Assembly (NCBI GenBank): GCA_026874595.1
Contig: CM049309.1
Coordinates: 92,092,723 to 92,156,722 of the forward strand
Direction: 5' to 3'
Origin: Sipunculus nudus
Taxonomy: Eukaryota; Annelida; Sipuncula; Golfingiida; Sipunculidae
Length of the DNA: 64,000 nucleotides
The notes under the pieces are model-generated. The model made no database searches and was not told the origin of the DNA. It worked only from the letters and a program-made list of their open reading frames with translations. A program made the translations under genes and the position numbers. Below, one piece after another: positions 12,501 to 25,700 of the stretch. Every line of letters begins with the position of its first letter. Within the stretch, counting starts at the first letter, position 1.

Positions 12501-15422
12501 AGCTCTCTAGGACAGACTGCGCTGAAAACTTCATATCTTTTCAATACTCTTTTACAAATATAGAAAAAAAAAATCAATATTATGAAATTAACAGTTTTAA
12601 CATATATAATTATTTAAATAAACGTGAGTACAATCCCAGGTATTCCCGGCATGAGAATGTACCAGGTATTTCGGTCTTTCTGTCTCCGATTTGTGTTAAA
12701 GCAGATGTTTATGGTCCGGGGAAGAGTAACGCCACCATTGACATGGCACCGAGTCACCAAGGTAACCCCTTCTGTTTTTCTGATACCTTCACAAATACGC
12801 AACAAAGCAGAACAGGTCACACGCTGGTTCATGCCCATCCATAACGGCGGCATCGGGTTTCAGGCTGGATTGAATAAATGGTTTTGTTTTAACTTGTAGA
12901 CTTACTGCTCATTATTATTTAAAGAATGCACCTGTCATTATAAACATGTTTTCCAATATTTCAAGATCAAACCGTTTTTAAGAGTAAGATAAATACCCAT
13001 CCTCTCCAGAAAACGAATGAAAAACTCCTGCCCTGCTAGCCGCCTGCAGCGACGAAACGTCTTGCACCGTTAACGGACGACTGTTTCGTCGCCTCCCCAT
13101 ATATAGGGATAAGTGGTATTTGACCACGATACGATCGTATTTTCCGAAAAAGACCGTTTTATTTTCAGTTTCACGGATGGGGTGACATTAAAACTTCTTC
13201 ACTATGACAAAAGTATCTTATTTTCAATTCAACTGCAAAATATTAGCAACTGTAAGTGTATTTTACTTTAGTTATTGTGTATTTTGGTCTAAGAAGACAC
13301 GGGTCGTTCTGCCCATAACCGCCATGACAGAAGCAGTTAGAATGTATATGTAGCGGTGACAATGTTATGTGTACTGGTCCAGTTTTGTACGAGTTAAAGA
13401 CTTAATTAAGCAGGGTATTTATGCAATTAGCTTTCCATAACAGAATGTTGTCTTTAAAAAATGAGATTCTCGAGTTACTGAGGGGTTTTCTCCCTTTATA
13501 GACCAAGATCATACACAGGTTAGAACCCTACCCAAGTGCATACATGGGGTGGTAACTATAAAATGTACTCTCAGATATATCTAACATTTTATAGTCACCC
13601 TTGGTGGCTACTGCCCTGCATGCTCAGCGTTTAAACAGGACGAAGTAAGGTACAGACGATACTGAGCCAAACTCTCAAAAGGTGCTGGTAATTCTGAATA
13701 ATTAAAGCCTTGGACGAAGGCCCTATCTATAAGCTATTAATATATTTTACATGTATATTCTATTAAACAGAACTAAGGAGAGTAAAGCATAGGTCTTTAT
13801 AACGTTTGCTGTTTGAGAGTTCAAAAAATGAAAAAAATAGTTAGTACCACATTGTTGTATTATCATCTGGCAGCAAAACTGCTGCGGGCGTTTTGGATTT
13901 TCATAAGCTTTCTTTGATGGCCGTACAAGTTTTTATTTCTTGCTGGGGGGCTTAATCGTTCCTACCTCGTTATATTTTATATGTAAAACTTGGGCAGGAT
14001 GTGGCGGTCAGAAAAGAGCGGACTGTTGGCTCCGGACGGTGGGTCTTTGATGTAGAGCTGTGGGTTAGACATTCCCATCACATAACACATCGAATATTCC
14101 GTTAACCTCCGCCAGACCCCACCCCGCGTTGTTCTGTTTTCCCTGATACAGCCGCGGACCCACACTGTATTACACACCAGCATGGCCCAATGAAATCCGG
14201 TTATTACATTTTATATGTACCTGGCCCCACCCGAGATGACTTGGGAGGTATGCCTGCATCTCTAAAGATAGCGCCATGTTGCCGCAAGATGGATGGCAGC
14301 TTTTGCCTTGAACCGGCGGGCTCGTCTCACGCTGGTACGTGAGAAGTTCGGCCCGAGTAACCACTTGTTTAGATCAAGTTGTAATCAGCACTAAATACAA
14401 CATGTTTCGTCTTAATCCCGCCGAGAGCTGTTACGGGTCCCTCGTGGGCTAGTCATTATTTAAAGCGACAGGTGTTGATTTGGTTGCTAGGTTGGCAGTG
14501 TCAGCCGGTTTAACTGAGCAAACCAACTCACAAGAATAGAATTTGTTTTTGTTTCTCTGCCTCACTCGGTGCCCAGGAGCTGACATATATCACATTGTCT
14601 TTTGTAGTACCCTCTAGATCATATTAAATTTATTTTCCAAAGTTTTCTCTGAGAGACGTTAGATAAACCGATATGATTAATAATTTCATAAACCAAAGTC
14701 AAAATTTTTGTGACTCGTGTGACTTAAAGCGGTATAGTTTGGCATGCACGAACGTGGGAGGAAGAAGAAGAATTATAAGAAAGGAAGCCAAGGGCGCCCA
14801 GTTCAAGAAATCCCTGAAGAATGGGGACTTGCTTGTTAATTATAACAGATAACGTGTTTATGATAACGATAACGTGATTAATTCATGTTAATATTGATTA
14901 TTTAGACAAATTAATTACACAGTATCACAGACAATGGGCGAGGAATCGCACGTCCTTAGAAATACCCTCCATGAATGTTTCACAAGAATTTGCTTGATAT
15001 ATAAAGCCATCGATCCTCCAAACGTGCTTGTGCCCTCTTAGATATGGATTGGTTAACATTAAGTGCATCTCTCTACGTCTGAACCAAAATTAAAGCCCCA
15101 ATATTTACAGGGCGTAGCCAGGGGGTGTCGCAGCCCCCCCCCCCTTTCCGAATTTATCATAAATAAATTATAAACACAACTTGTGTAATGACCCCGCGCA
15201 TACATCCTAAATATATTTAATTAATAACTGACATATTATTTACACATTTTCACCCATGCTGTGCAAACTATTTCTATCGTTTTACGTATAAACATTGTTA
15301 CAAGAATATTGATGTTCCAGGCTCCTTCTGGGCAGAATATAAAATTTTCTTGGATTTCTATCTCGACCGACTCTTTCTCCTTCTTTCTGTCCGACTCTGT
15401 CTCTCTGCCTGTCTCTCTTTCC

Positions 15423-15468
<46 letters not shown>

Positions 15469-18400
15469 GCGGATATATCTTCAGTCAAACCTATATTCAA
15501 CCCCCGACGCTCAACCCCCATTCCGTAAATCCGACCCCCTCCCCCCCCCCCCCTGATATTTAGGAATATCACCTCCTGAACTCATTCAACTAGTTCTTGC
15601 CTCGTGTCACACCTGTTGCAGTCTTGTCTAGTACCATCGGAGATTTTTTAACATCGGAAGTCCAACGGATGGTCCACAATAACCTCTCAGATTCAGTTTT
15701 AATTTCAACGGGGATTTGTGGGGGTCACTGGGTCCTGACTCCCAAATCAACGACACTGAGCATTTAAAATACCTTGTCATATTTATATTCATCTCCCCAA
15801 TTCAGCTAATATTGTTGAACGGTTTGTGTAAATAATACGTGGTATCAACAACACATTGCAACAATTATGTGTATGCAGTGAGGTGACATATGAAGTTGGG
15901 CCACTCTTTATGGCAGATATAAAATGACAAGAAAAATGTCAGCCTGGGTAAGATAGCATTATTTTTGTCCCCGCCATTGGATCATGTAGGTGCGACCAAC
16001 TTTTGTATAAACTTCTCCTGAACGCCTCAGTGAAAATTAAAGACGCCCAGTTTAAGAGTGCTTGGGTGTTTTCTTGACTATTTCTCAATCCACTTCTTTA
16101 TGTAATTGAAATACACTTGTCGACAAGGCATTCTGCACAATACATAAAACGGGTTTAGGCCCCCAGAGGTATTTAGCATAAAAACAGGTAATTGTCTTGC
16201 TTTTAAGCTTTCAGGATTAATTTAATAGTCGATAAATTCGTTGAGACCTCCGCACAATTGCCTCTAGAAGTTCTTTCATCTTCAAAGCGCCGTGTCAAAC
16301 AAATAAATCAAAAGTGTCTATTTGATTATCTGAATCTGTTGCATTATTTTATGTAAGGTGGACCCCTATGTTATTCCCACTCTCCGTAAGTGCCTGGACA
16401 AAATGAGCTAAAGATCGTTACGGTGACGTAAAATGAGACCCGAGAGATGGCAGATGACAAAACAAATATATATGCCAGTTAGAAGAAAATAATACAATGC
16501 AGTCCCCTTTTAATTTAGATGTACATGTATGTGAGTGTGCGGGCGTTTTTTGTTTTTTTTAAAGTTGGGAGTGGGGTGTGAATGGTAAATACGCCACCGA
16601 GAATTTTCAAAGAAGTTTGCGCAAATTTCTGATTGGTCCCAGCCGGGCAAAGACGTCCGTTAAGGGTAGAGTACAACGTGTACTACGGTTCTACCTTAGT
16701 GCCAGTAGTTGAATCACTCTCCTTGACCTCCGGGTCAAAACGATCTTTTTTGTTGTACTACTTGAGTTCCTTATCAGCATCAGGTTTTCGTATTTGTAAA
16801 AACTGTTGGCGTCAATGTGCCGAGCTAATCAAACATCCAGTTAAAGGTTAAATATATAGTGATAAAGCTTGTTAAAGTAATCACTGTTCAAACTGTTTGG
16901 TGTAAGACGGCCTTCCCAATCCCGGTCATGTTGTGTGTTTTACGTCATACAGTAACAGCAGCCATCAATCCCGGTCATTTTGTGTGTGTTACGTCATACA
17001 GTAACAACAGCCATCAATCCCGGTCATGTTGTGTATGTTACGTCATACAGTAACAACAGCCACCAATCCCGGTCATGTTGAGTGTGTTACGTCATACAGT
17101 AACAACAGCCACCAATGCCGGTCATGTTCTGTGTGTTACGTCATACAGTAACAACAGCCACCAAGCCCGCTCATGTTGTGTGTGTTACGTCATACAGTAA
17201 CAACAGCCACCAATCCCGGACATGTTGAGTGTGTTACGTCATACAGTAACAGCAGCCACCAATCCCTGTCATGTTGTGTGTGTTACGTCATATAGTAACA
17301 ACAGCCACCAATCCCGGTCATGTTGTGTGTGTTACGTCATAACAGTAACAAAAGCCACCAATCCCGGTCATGTTGTGTGTGTTACGTCATATAGTAACAA
17401 CAGCCACCAATCCCGGTCATGTTGTGTGTGTTACGTCATACAGTAACAACAGCCACCAAGCCCCCTCATGTAGTGTGTGTTACGTCATACAGTAACAACA
17501 GCCACTAAGCCCGCTCCTGTTGTGTGTGTTACGTCATACAGTAACAGCAGCCACCTGATGTCGGTGAGGGATGTGCGTTTAATATTAGCCATCATGGGTA
17601 ACACTTGGCCCAGTGCGGGTTGTAATTTATATGAGTGTCAGCTCAGAACGGATTATGTTGCCAGAGACATTAATATATGTAAGGTTATTAATAAAGTTAT
17701 GTATGAGTTTTTCTTTCAGGAACAGCAGCTGTCTTATACATGGAACCGCCCGAGGACACCTGTATTATATGAACACCTCTATCATGAGGACACCTGTATT
17801 ATATGAACACCTGTATTATATGAACACCTGTATTATATGAACACCTGACACAGGGCAGCTGAATTCTTTACCTTTCCCCCAGCTTACGTTATATATAACA
17901 TTCCCCTGGACAGCTGTATTATATGTAGAGTTTCTGTCAGGACAGCACTATTATTTATATAACACCCCAAAACAGCTTTGTTATTACAATGACACATAAC
18001 ATCTCTCTGAGAGCAATCTGTATAATAAGTACAGCATAACGTACGCTTTCATTGTAAAGGCAATTTGATTCTTTTATATGTGTTATAATTCTTCTTCATG
18101 CGTGACCTGTATTACGTTACAAGTTTCTCTTGATATTTTTGCTCTTTTCTAAATGCATCAGATAAATTATATCTTTCTAAAAAATATGAAATAGCAAGTT
18201 ATCATCCATTTTCTACCTGGACGTAAACTGAAGATTCCCGTGAATTCCTAAAAGCACATGTCTTATTTATACCTAATTATTTTTAGGCCTTTCGCTTCGG
18301 TCATATCCATTACTGAAAGAAGATGTACATTTATAAAAATGCTTACAGATCATCAAAGTATTTTTATTATTTCATTTACTGGGTTGCAGGAATCGTTTGG

Positions 18401-19291
18401 GAGTTAATTGTTAAACTTGTCACGGTTGTTTTTGCTATATATAAGAACAGATTAATCACGTGACCGGAAAGGACCCAGTTTGAGGCTGAAAACGTACAGA
18501 CACGCGCCTCCTTCGGAGGAAAACATGTTGCAAGTGATATGTGTGCCTGGTTATCACATCTTGTAACTCTCCCTCACATTACGGCGAGGACCGCTTTACT
18601 TGGTTTAATGGTAGGACAAAAAGAGGTAGAGAAGTAGGAGTTGCCGGAAAGTTTTCATCGGTTTATTTCCCACGGGCGTTTCAAGGGTGAACGCTTTATT
18701 CCACACACGTAATTTATCAAAACAGATATCTGTAAACAAGTACCAGAGGCTTTGTGACTGACACCAGAATTAAGCGCTAATAATTATTTGTTTGTTTATT
18801 TTGGCAGATATAGATGAGTGCTTGTCGTCGCCATGTCAGAACGGAGGACGCTGTGAGAACGGTCGGGCCCGTTTCGTCTGTCATTGCCTGCCAGGGTCTA
18901 TAGGTGAGATCTTTGTCATATCGTCTGTATAAAACATCTACCTCATTCAACATGCACCGTAAATAGCAGTAGTTGTACATTTATCTGTTGACTAAACATG
19001 GGATATATTTACTTGAAGAGTGACAAAGTGATGATCTTTGACGATCAAAGAGCCGCTTGTACGTGTTGTCCAGTGGCGGATCCATAGGGGGCGCCCGCGG
19101 CGTTGAGCTCTAAAAGATCTCATTTGATCTATTTCTTTTCCTATTTAATCGTGATTAATTTTCACTTTCATATTTCTTTTCTGTTTGATCATTAAGTTAT
19201 CCACAGTTTATTACTTTCTTATTCTTAATGAACGGCAGTGTGATTAAGACAACTATTTTTATAATTAGAGAGGGAGCCTTTTCCTGATTAC

Positions 19292-19337
<46 letters not shown>

Positions 19338-19714
19338 ATAAATATATATATATATATATATAATTTATATATATATATATATATATATTATAAACAAATT
19401 AAATGCATTATTTAAGAACTTAGTTTTCCCATCAACCGCCAACCAAGTATTAGCGCCCCCCCCCCCCCCTCTCGGTTCTTAAATTTCTGGATCCGCCACT
19501 GCTGTCTTTGGACTTTGCTGTCACGGGTAAACCGATCATGGTGACTCCATGTTCCCTCATCACAAGACACACTGATCATGGATTGACAGCTGTCCAAACT
19601 AGATATGCAAAATTGCATTCTATTTTAGTAAAACACAGAGGTTAAGCTTCAAATTTTGAATTTTTGTCATTGAAAGAAAGAATTTTAATTTTATTCAGTC
19701 GAAGCACTTCAATA

Positions 19715-19783
<69 letters not shown>

Positions 19784-22700
19784 ATAACCCACACCCACAT
19801 GCATAATATGTTAACCTGTTCACAATGACAACAGAAAAAGGAAGGGTATTTTCATTTTATTTTTAGGCTGGGCCTTAATGAAGTTTTTCTCGTATTCCCA
19901 CATATAGATATAATTATGTGTATAAAAGTATTTAGTGGCTTTCAGTTTAATCGTTGTCTCAGAATATTGCTGTCCAGGATGCCTACATTGGTGTTTGATT
20001 TGTATACAAGTTGTCATGTGATGGTGTCTTTTTCAATCCTTACTTGATATCTTGATCAACGGAATATAGAGGAGAAAAAACAACATAGGTCTGGATCCAT
20101 ATTATATGTGCTCCCATGATGATGTGCTATAGTTTATATACGGGTTGAATACACGAGGGCGCTGCATGCTAACAGCTTGAACTGAGCGCTTCTTTTATTG
20201 AGTGTATGGTATCTCACAATGTCCGATTGAGTTAAGGTATGATAGGCCGTGCGTGAATGTTAGGTCAAAACCACGATTGAGTCATGCACTTCAGATCAAT
20301 GTCATTAGCCAGGTCTGCTCGCTGCTCTCCGTATACAGGCAATAAACCAATAAAATAGAATGGCTTACACAGTTATATGTAATACACGATGTTATGTTCT
20401 CATCGCTGGGGATTAAACCTTGGAATTATGGAGAAAGGTGTTCTACACAGTAAACCAAAAGTAATAGGGGTCCAAACCACAAACCTGATATTTCAATAAA
20501 ATTAAGACTACGAGTTAACATAATTTTGTGAAAGGTGCAAGGCTAAGCTACTTCCTACATCCTGAGAGGTATATTTTTATAATCTGAAATTAAACAGGGA
20601 TGTACTGCAATATGTTTAACCCACCGATCCGTGTCGGAAGCTCAGTTGCGGCATAATATCCATTGATCTTCCAAAAAAAAAGAGGAAAGTTTGCAAATTG
20701 TTTTTGAAAAGAGAAACATTCGGCTGCAAAAAGAATTTAGGAACTGTCTTAGAATTAGTTGGAAATACACTGGACTATAAAGTGATTCATAGCAAAGGGA
20801 ATTTACATAACCTGACCCAACAGCAAAACCCTGCTATCAGTAACATTACGCCTACGTACAGCTACAAGACCACCAGCAAATATAAAAGTCACTTTTCCAG
20901 ACAGGTTTTCGTCTGGTATCTGTACCTGCCTGGACTGTGGCTGCCACTGCAGAGCTGTTAAGAGTTTTCTTTTCAACGTTTAACAGGGTGGCTATTTCTT
21001 GTTATTGCTGTTATAGGGAGTAGCCGTGAATGACAGGCACTTCAAACGGTTAGCTTGTGTTACAGGGCAAAGAAAACAAAAATCATGTTTTGACAACGGG
21101 AAAAGTAATCTCATATTTCGTAATGCAGACAGTAACAAGATCATTCTGTTGTCTTTAACAGGCTAACATTTGAAAAGCCGATCCCGTGTAGTTTAAAACA
21201 AATTGCCTGCGGATAACAAAATAGGTAAAACAGTATCTACCTTAGCTTGAAAAACTTAACCAAAAATTCACCATGAAATCGAAAAAAGTTGTACTATTAG
21301 TGATAAAACTTTTGTATTAATGTTACAGTAACTGGGTGGCGCCGGTTGATGCAGGATTAGTCACGGGTGTATCATGCCCGGTAATCCCCAGAAGTTGAGG
21401 GGTGAGAGGTGTTATATTGGCGGCCACTTCTTCTGGGTCTTTGTGGTGAAACCCCAGCCAGACAGGTTGGAGATAAACCTGTTGATAGCGGCCCGGTGCT
21501 TTAGTCCTGGCCATAGGTTGAGGAGTGTGATACTTGTGAGATTTTTTTTCTGGGTCTGAGACGAGACTGGTACATAGATTACAGGAAATCACAAGTCCGT
21601 GGCAGAAAAAGGTCCCGCCGCCCGGAGCCGCCATATTTCAGCTTCTCGGAAAGCTCAGGGCCGCATGCCAAGAACACTTGACTGGCTGTGGCCGCCTGGT
21701 GGGTGTGCGTGTTTTTTGTGTGTCTGTGCCAGGAAGCTCATCTCCCTCTGTCTGCTCTCCTTCAGGTGCTCACTGCGAGCAATCAGTCTACGACTGCAGC
21801 ATGCATTCATGTCAGAACGGGGGGACATGTATCCCGGCAGGCAAACACAACTATACCTGCAGATGTCCAGAAAAGTTCTCTGGCTTCCGCTGCCATCTTC
21901 CGTCAGGTAGGTGAACTAAATGAACTATTGTTTGAATGCTTGCTTTCAACTGGACAGTTGACAGGCTATGAAATGTTAGTAAGTGCTTCCTGATTTACTT
22001 TTCTTGAATTAATTTAAAATACTCTAATAACAAAGGCGTCCTTCAGGTCAAATAACCATGCCTCAAGGACTTATCTTTAGGGGATTTAGCGTATCATTTA
22101 CCCGTTGTTTCAATCAAAACAATGGTTAATTCATCATCGAATGTGAAGTATTTTTGTCTGACTGGTAATGTTCTATGGTATAGACATAATGGTTTAGTTG
22201 CAGATAACTTAGTGCTTAACCGGTTATTTCCTACATAACTATTTTATGTTTTTCTTCTCGTATAAACAGTTGATGGGGGATGGAGTCAGTGGAGCGAATG
22301 GACCACGTGCACCAAGTCATGCGCAGTGGGCGTCCGTCAGCGGAACCGGACGTGTGATCACCCAGCGCCCTCTTACGGCGGCCAGGATTGCAGTGGCGAG
22401 CCCAGGCAGATTGAAACGTGCAACATCCAGCCTTGCCCAAGTAGGTCTCTAAGTTAACTCGCTGTGCCAGGCTGTTCTTATGGGTTTTTGTTAAAAACAC
22501 CCTTGCTTGAAAAGGCTAGAATGGACACGACAATGTCTTCTTTATTTTCTTAAAATTAACTGTCAGTTTGCAAACACACCTAAAATAAATGTATGCCAAA
22601 ACGTTTCTTTGACTCAACTCCTTCACACTGTAATAGAATCAGCGGTTCTGGATATTAAAAATAGAAGTGTATTTCTTAGCTTGAGGCAATCTGAATACTC

Positions 22701-25700
22701 GTGACGATTTAACAGTTCTATCATATTTCTTCGAAAACGCTGATATTTTACTACCAGCAGTTGAACATATACTATTATTACATACAGTGGCATCATTCTT
22801 CTGAAGCATAAAACGAGTTTTATGGACTTGTGGGGGAGTGAATAAATTTATCTGATACAGAGATGGGAGATGCTGACTCGTATGGAAGATTTGGGTAGTA
22901 TCAAATTTAAACTGCAGAATAGGTTTTGCGATAGTTGCAGACACGTGGCTGACTAGTGGTAGAGTTCCCAGGTATAGATCAATATGATGACTTATCTTGT
23001 CGATATGTGTGTGATATGTGTGTGTTCATGTGTATATGTCTCCTGCATATGCAAGGGAGACAGAAAGAGGTACATATGTTAAGAGGGTAAACTTTGTTAA
23101 TGTTCATGAATACCAATGTCGTAAGGACAAACCTGTATGTAAGTGGTCAGGTGGTGAAGAGTTACTCATTTTTCTCTGTTCTTTGTATATTGTTATTATA
23201 TGTTGCCTTTTGAGCCAACACTATTATACTTTTGATTGTAACCCTTCAGTACAGGAGTAATAAAGATCATCAATCAATCATACCTAAAGAAGTGTTTGAT
23301 GGATTGCTTTGTGCGATCGTTCAGTTATACTAACCACGTGTTCCTTGGGATGGTGTATGCGATCGTTCAGTCATACTAACCACGTGTTCCTTGGGATGGT
23401 GTGTGCGATCGTTCAGTCATACTAACCGCGTGTTTCTTGGGATGGTGTGTGCGGTCGTTCAGCCATACCAACCACGTATTCTATGGGATGGTCCGTGCGA
23501 TCCTTCAGTCATACATACCACGTGTTCCTTGAGATGGTGTGTGCGATCGTTCAGTTATACTAACCACGTGTTCCTTGGGATGGTGTGTGCGATCGTTCAG
23601 TCATACTAACCACGTGTTCCTTGGGATGGTTTGTGCCATCGTTCAGTTATACTAACCACGTGTTCCTTGGGATGGTGTGTGCGATCGTTCAGTCATACTA
23701 ACCACGTGTTCCTTAGGATGGTTTGTGCCATCGTTCAGTTATACTAACCACGTGTTCCTTGGGATGGTTTGTGCGATCGTTTAGTCATACTAACCGCGTG
23801 TTCCTTGGGATTGTTTGTGCGATCGTTTAGTCATACTAACCAGGTGTTCCTTCGGATGGTTTGTGCGATCGTTCAGTTATACTAACCACGTGTTCCTTTG
23901 GATGGTTTGTGCAAGGCTTTACATTTTTCTGTGGTTTCAGAGTGTAAGACTCTGAGACGTCCGTACCAGGGGAGGATGGAGTGTCGCTATGACGACAAGG
24001 AGGAACTCAATAAATGCACCATAAGCTGTCCGGACGGCTACGGCTTCACGGGGCCCGTATTGGAGGAGTACACGTGTGGACCTAACACATCCTACCTGTG
24101 GCCACACGAATCTCCAGATAACCCAAGATGTACACTCCCTGCTTGCATGCGTGAGTATTACCTGTATACTCGCATTATATAATGTCATAAGCATAAATAG
24201 TGTAAAAATGTGTGTTTTATTTACCACTGTGTGCTGCAGTTGACTACAATTGACTGGATGATAAGTTTATAATAAAGCATAGGGTGTCATTTTGAACTGT
24301 TTTTAGGTATTTCTTCTAACTCGTGAGGGTGTGTGTGAGTGTCAAACACCGATTTGTATACAATAAAAGTATAGAATGTTCATCATATGGACTCAAGATG
24401 ACACAAATATCGTTGTGCCTGAAACATATTTTTTACTCATGATGTTACATTAAAGAATTGCTTAACATAGGAGATTCAGCTATCCCCCGGCATTTGCATC
24501 TTTTTTTTACAATTACATTTAACCGATATAATTCGTTCTTCTCATATTTTATTTCACTTTCTCATACCTTGTTTATTATTGTTATATTTTTTGAATTCAT
24601 CAACAGGGCTAGGCGATGCGTCCGAATCCCAGTACACCTTTACGACCAATTTCTCTGTTCCGTGCAATACCGGTGACCTCGAGTCTCACATACGTCATCA
24701 GGTCCGCAAGCGGGCGACGGAAATGACGCGACACCTCCACTGCCTTCGGCGAGGCACGTGCGAACTCAAGACTCCACTTGTGATTGGCTGCAGCAATCGA
24801 CGCAAACGCTCCATACACGCAAACAGTACTATGACTGAAAATGTTGGTGTACAAGTATCTCTGGTGTACCACAGGAATTACAACCGGGGATCGGGTGAGT
24901 GTTATATAGTTTAATAATAGTGGTCACCATGTGATTCGCGAAAAGTGAAAACTGCTTATGTCTGGGGACAGGCAGTTTGGGTATTCAATTTTAAAATTGA
25001 TAATAAAACTATAAGCATCATATCAATTCCTAGTTTAATGAAGGAACCATATAAAGATGAGGCACCCCGCTGGCAAAAGTCCCAGATAAGGGACATTTTG
25101 TAATGTCATACTACTGGACTAAAGCCGAACAGCATACCTAAATATAATTTTTACAAATATGACGTCATGATGATTACCATAGTGCCACAGATGCCCTGAG
25201 TAACCCACATGACTTGTGTCACCCCATTGCAACATAGTCCATATTAACTTGAGACTGGTGTCAAATCATGTAAGTATCTTATGGTTTACTACCTGTGCAT
25301 AGTATATTGTGGCCAAGCAGCTTATGGTCTTTCTAAGTTTCCATTTAATCAGAGCTTATCCTCTAAATGGCAGTTACATGTCTCGCCATGCCCTGGAACC
25401 CGCGTATGATCAAGAGCAGTCAGATGGTATGGTAGCGCCGCCTACTTCTTCGTGAAAACCTGATTTCACAGACTGATACGACTTGTTACGTTGAACGCAG
25501 TAACATTTTCTTTGTGGTAACGCTATCGTAATTATAATCATGTATTATGGACAATCTAACACGCAGTGCATTATAGGTTTTTATGACATTTGCAGCGTCA
25601 ACCCGTGAGGTGAAGGCCACTTCCCATGAAATCTCCCGCCTCGGCCAAGCCCTCATGGCCAGAGTGTCTTCTGGCGACATCTACCTCATTCTGGGCAATA

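Larger units (their letters stand above)
5868..18807 (+). other. 12.9-kb intron with repeats, no supported exon
   Basis: Apart from the repeats and stem-loops listed separately (7728-9340, 9576-10714, 13049-13092, 13551-13599, 15424-15468, 16915-17555, 17750-17850) this intron is unique AT-rich sequence. I looked for cysteine-rich modules with phase 1 borders and saw none. A C-rich tract at 15121-15147 follows ggcgtagccaggggg, which looks like the end of an old DNA transposon. Because all neighbouring exons are symmetric, an extra cassette could have been missed without breaking the frame. Confidence 0.6.

Noticed and set aside
15261-15572. Open frames with IYIYIY peptides on both strands
   Set aside because: They read through a (TA)n microsatellite and a C-rich tract and are low-complexity artefacts, as are those at 38928-39164 and 53571-53762.
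19412-19618. Minus-strand open frame ending in a glycine-rich peptide
   Set aside because: It lies over the right end of the hAT-like element; the glycines come from its C/G run.
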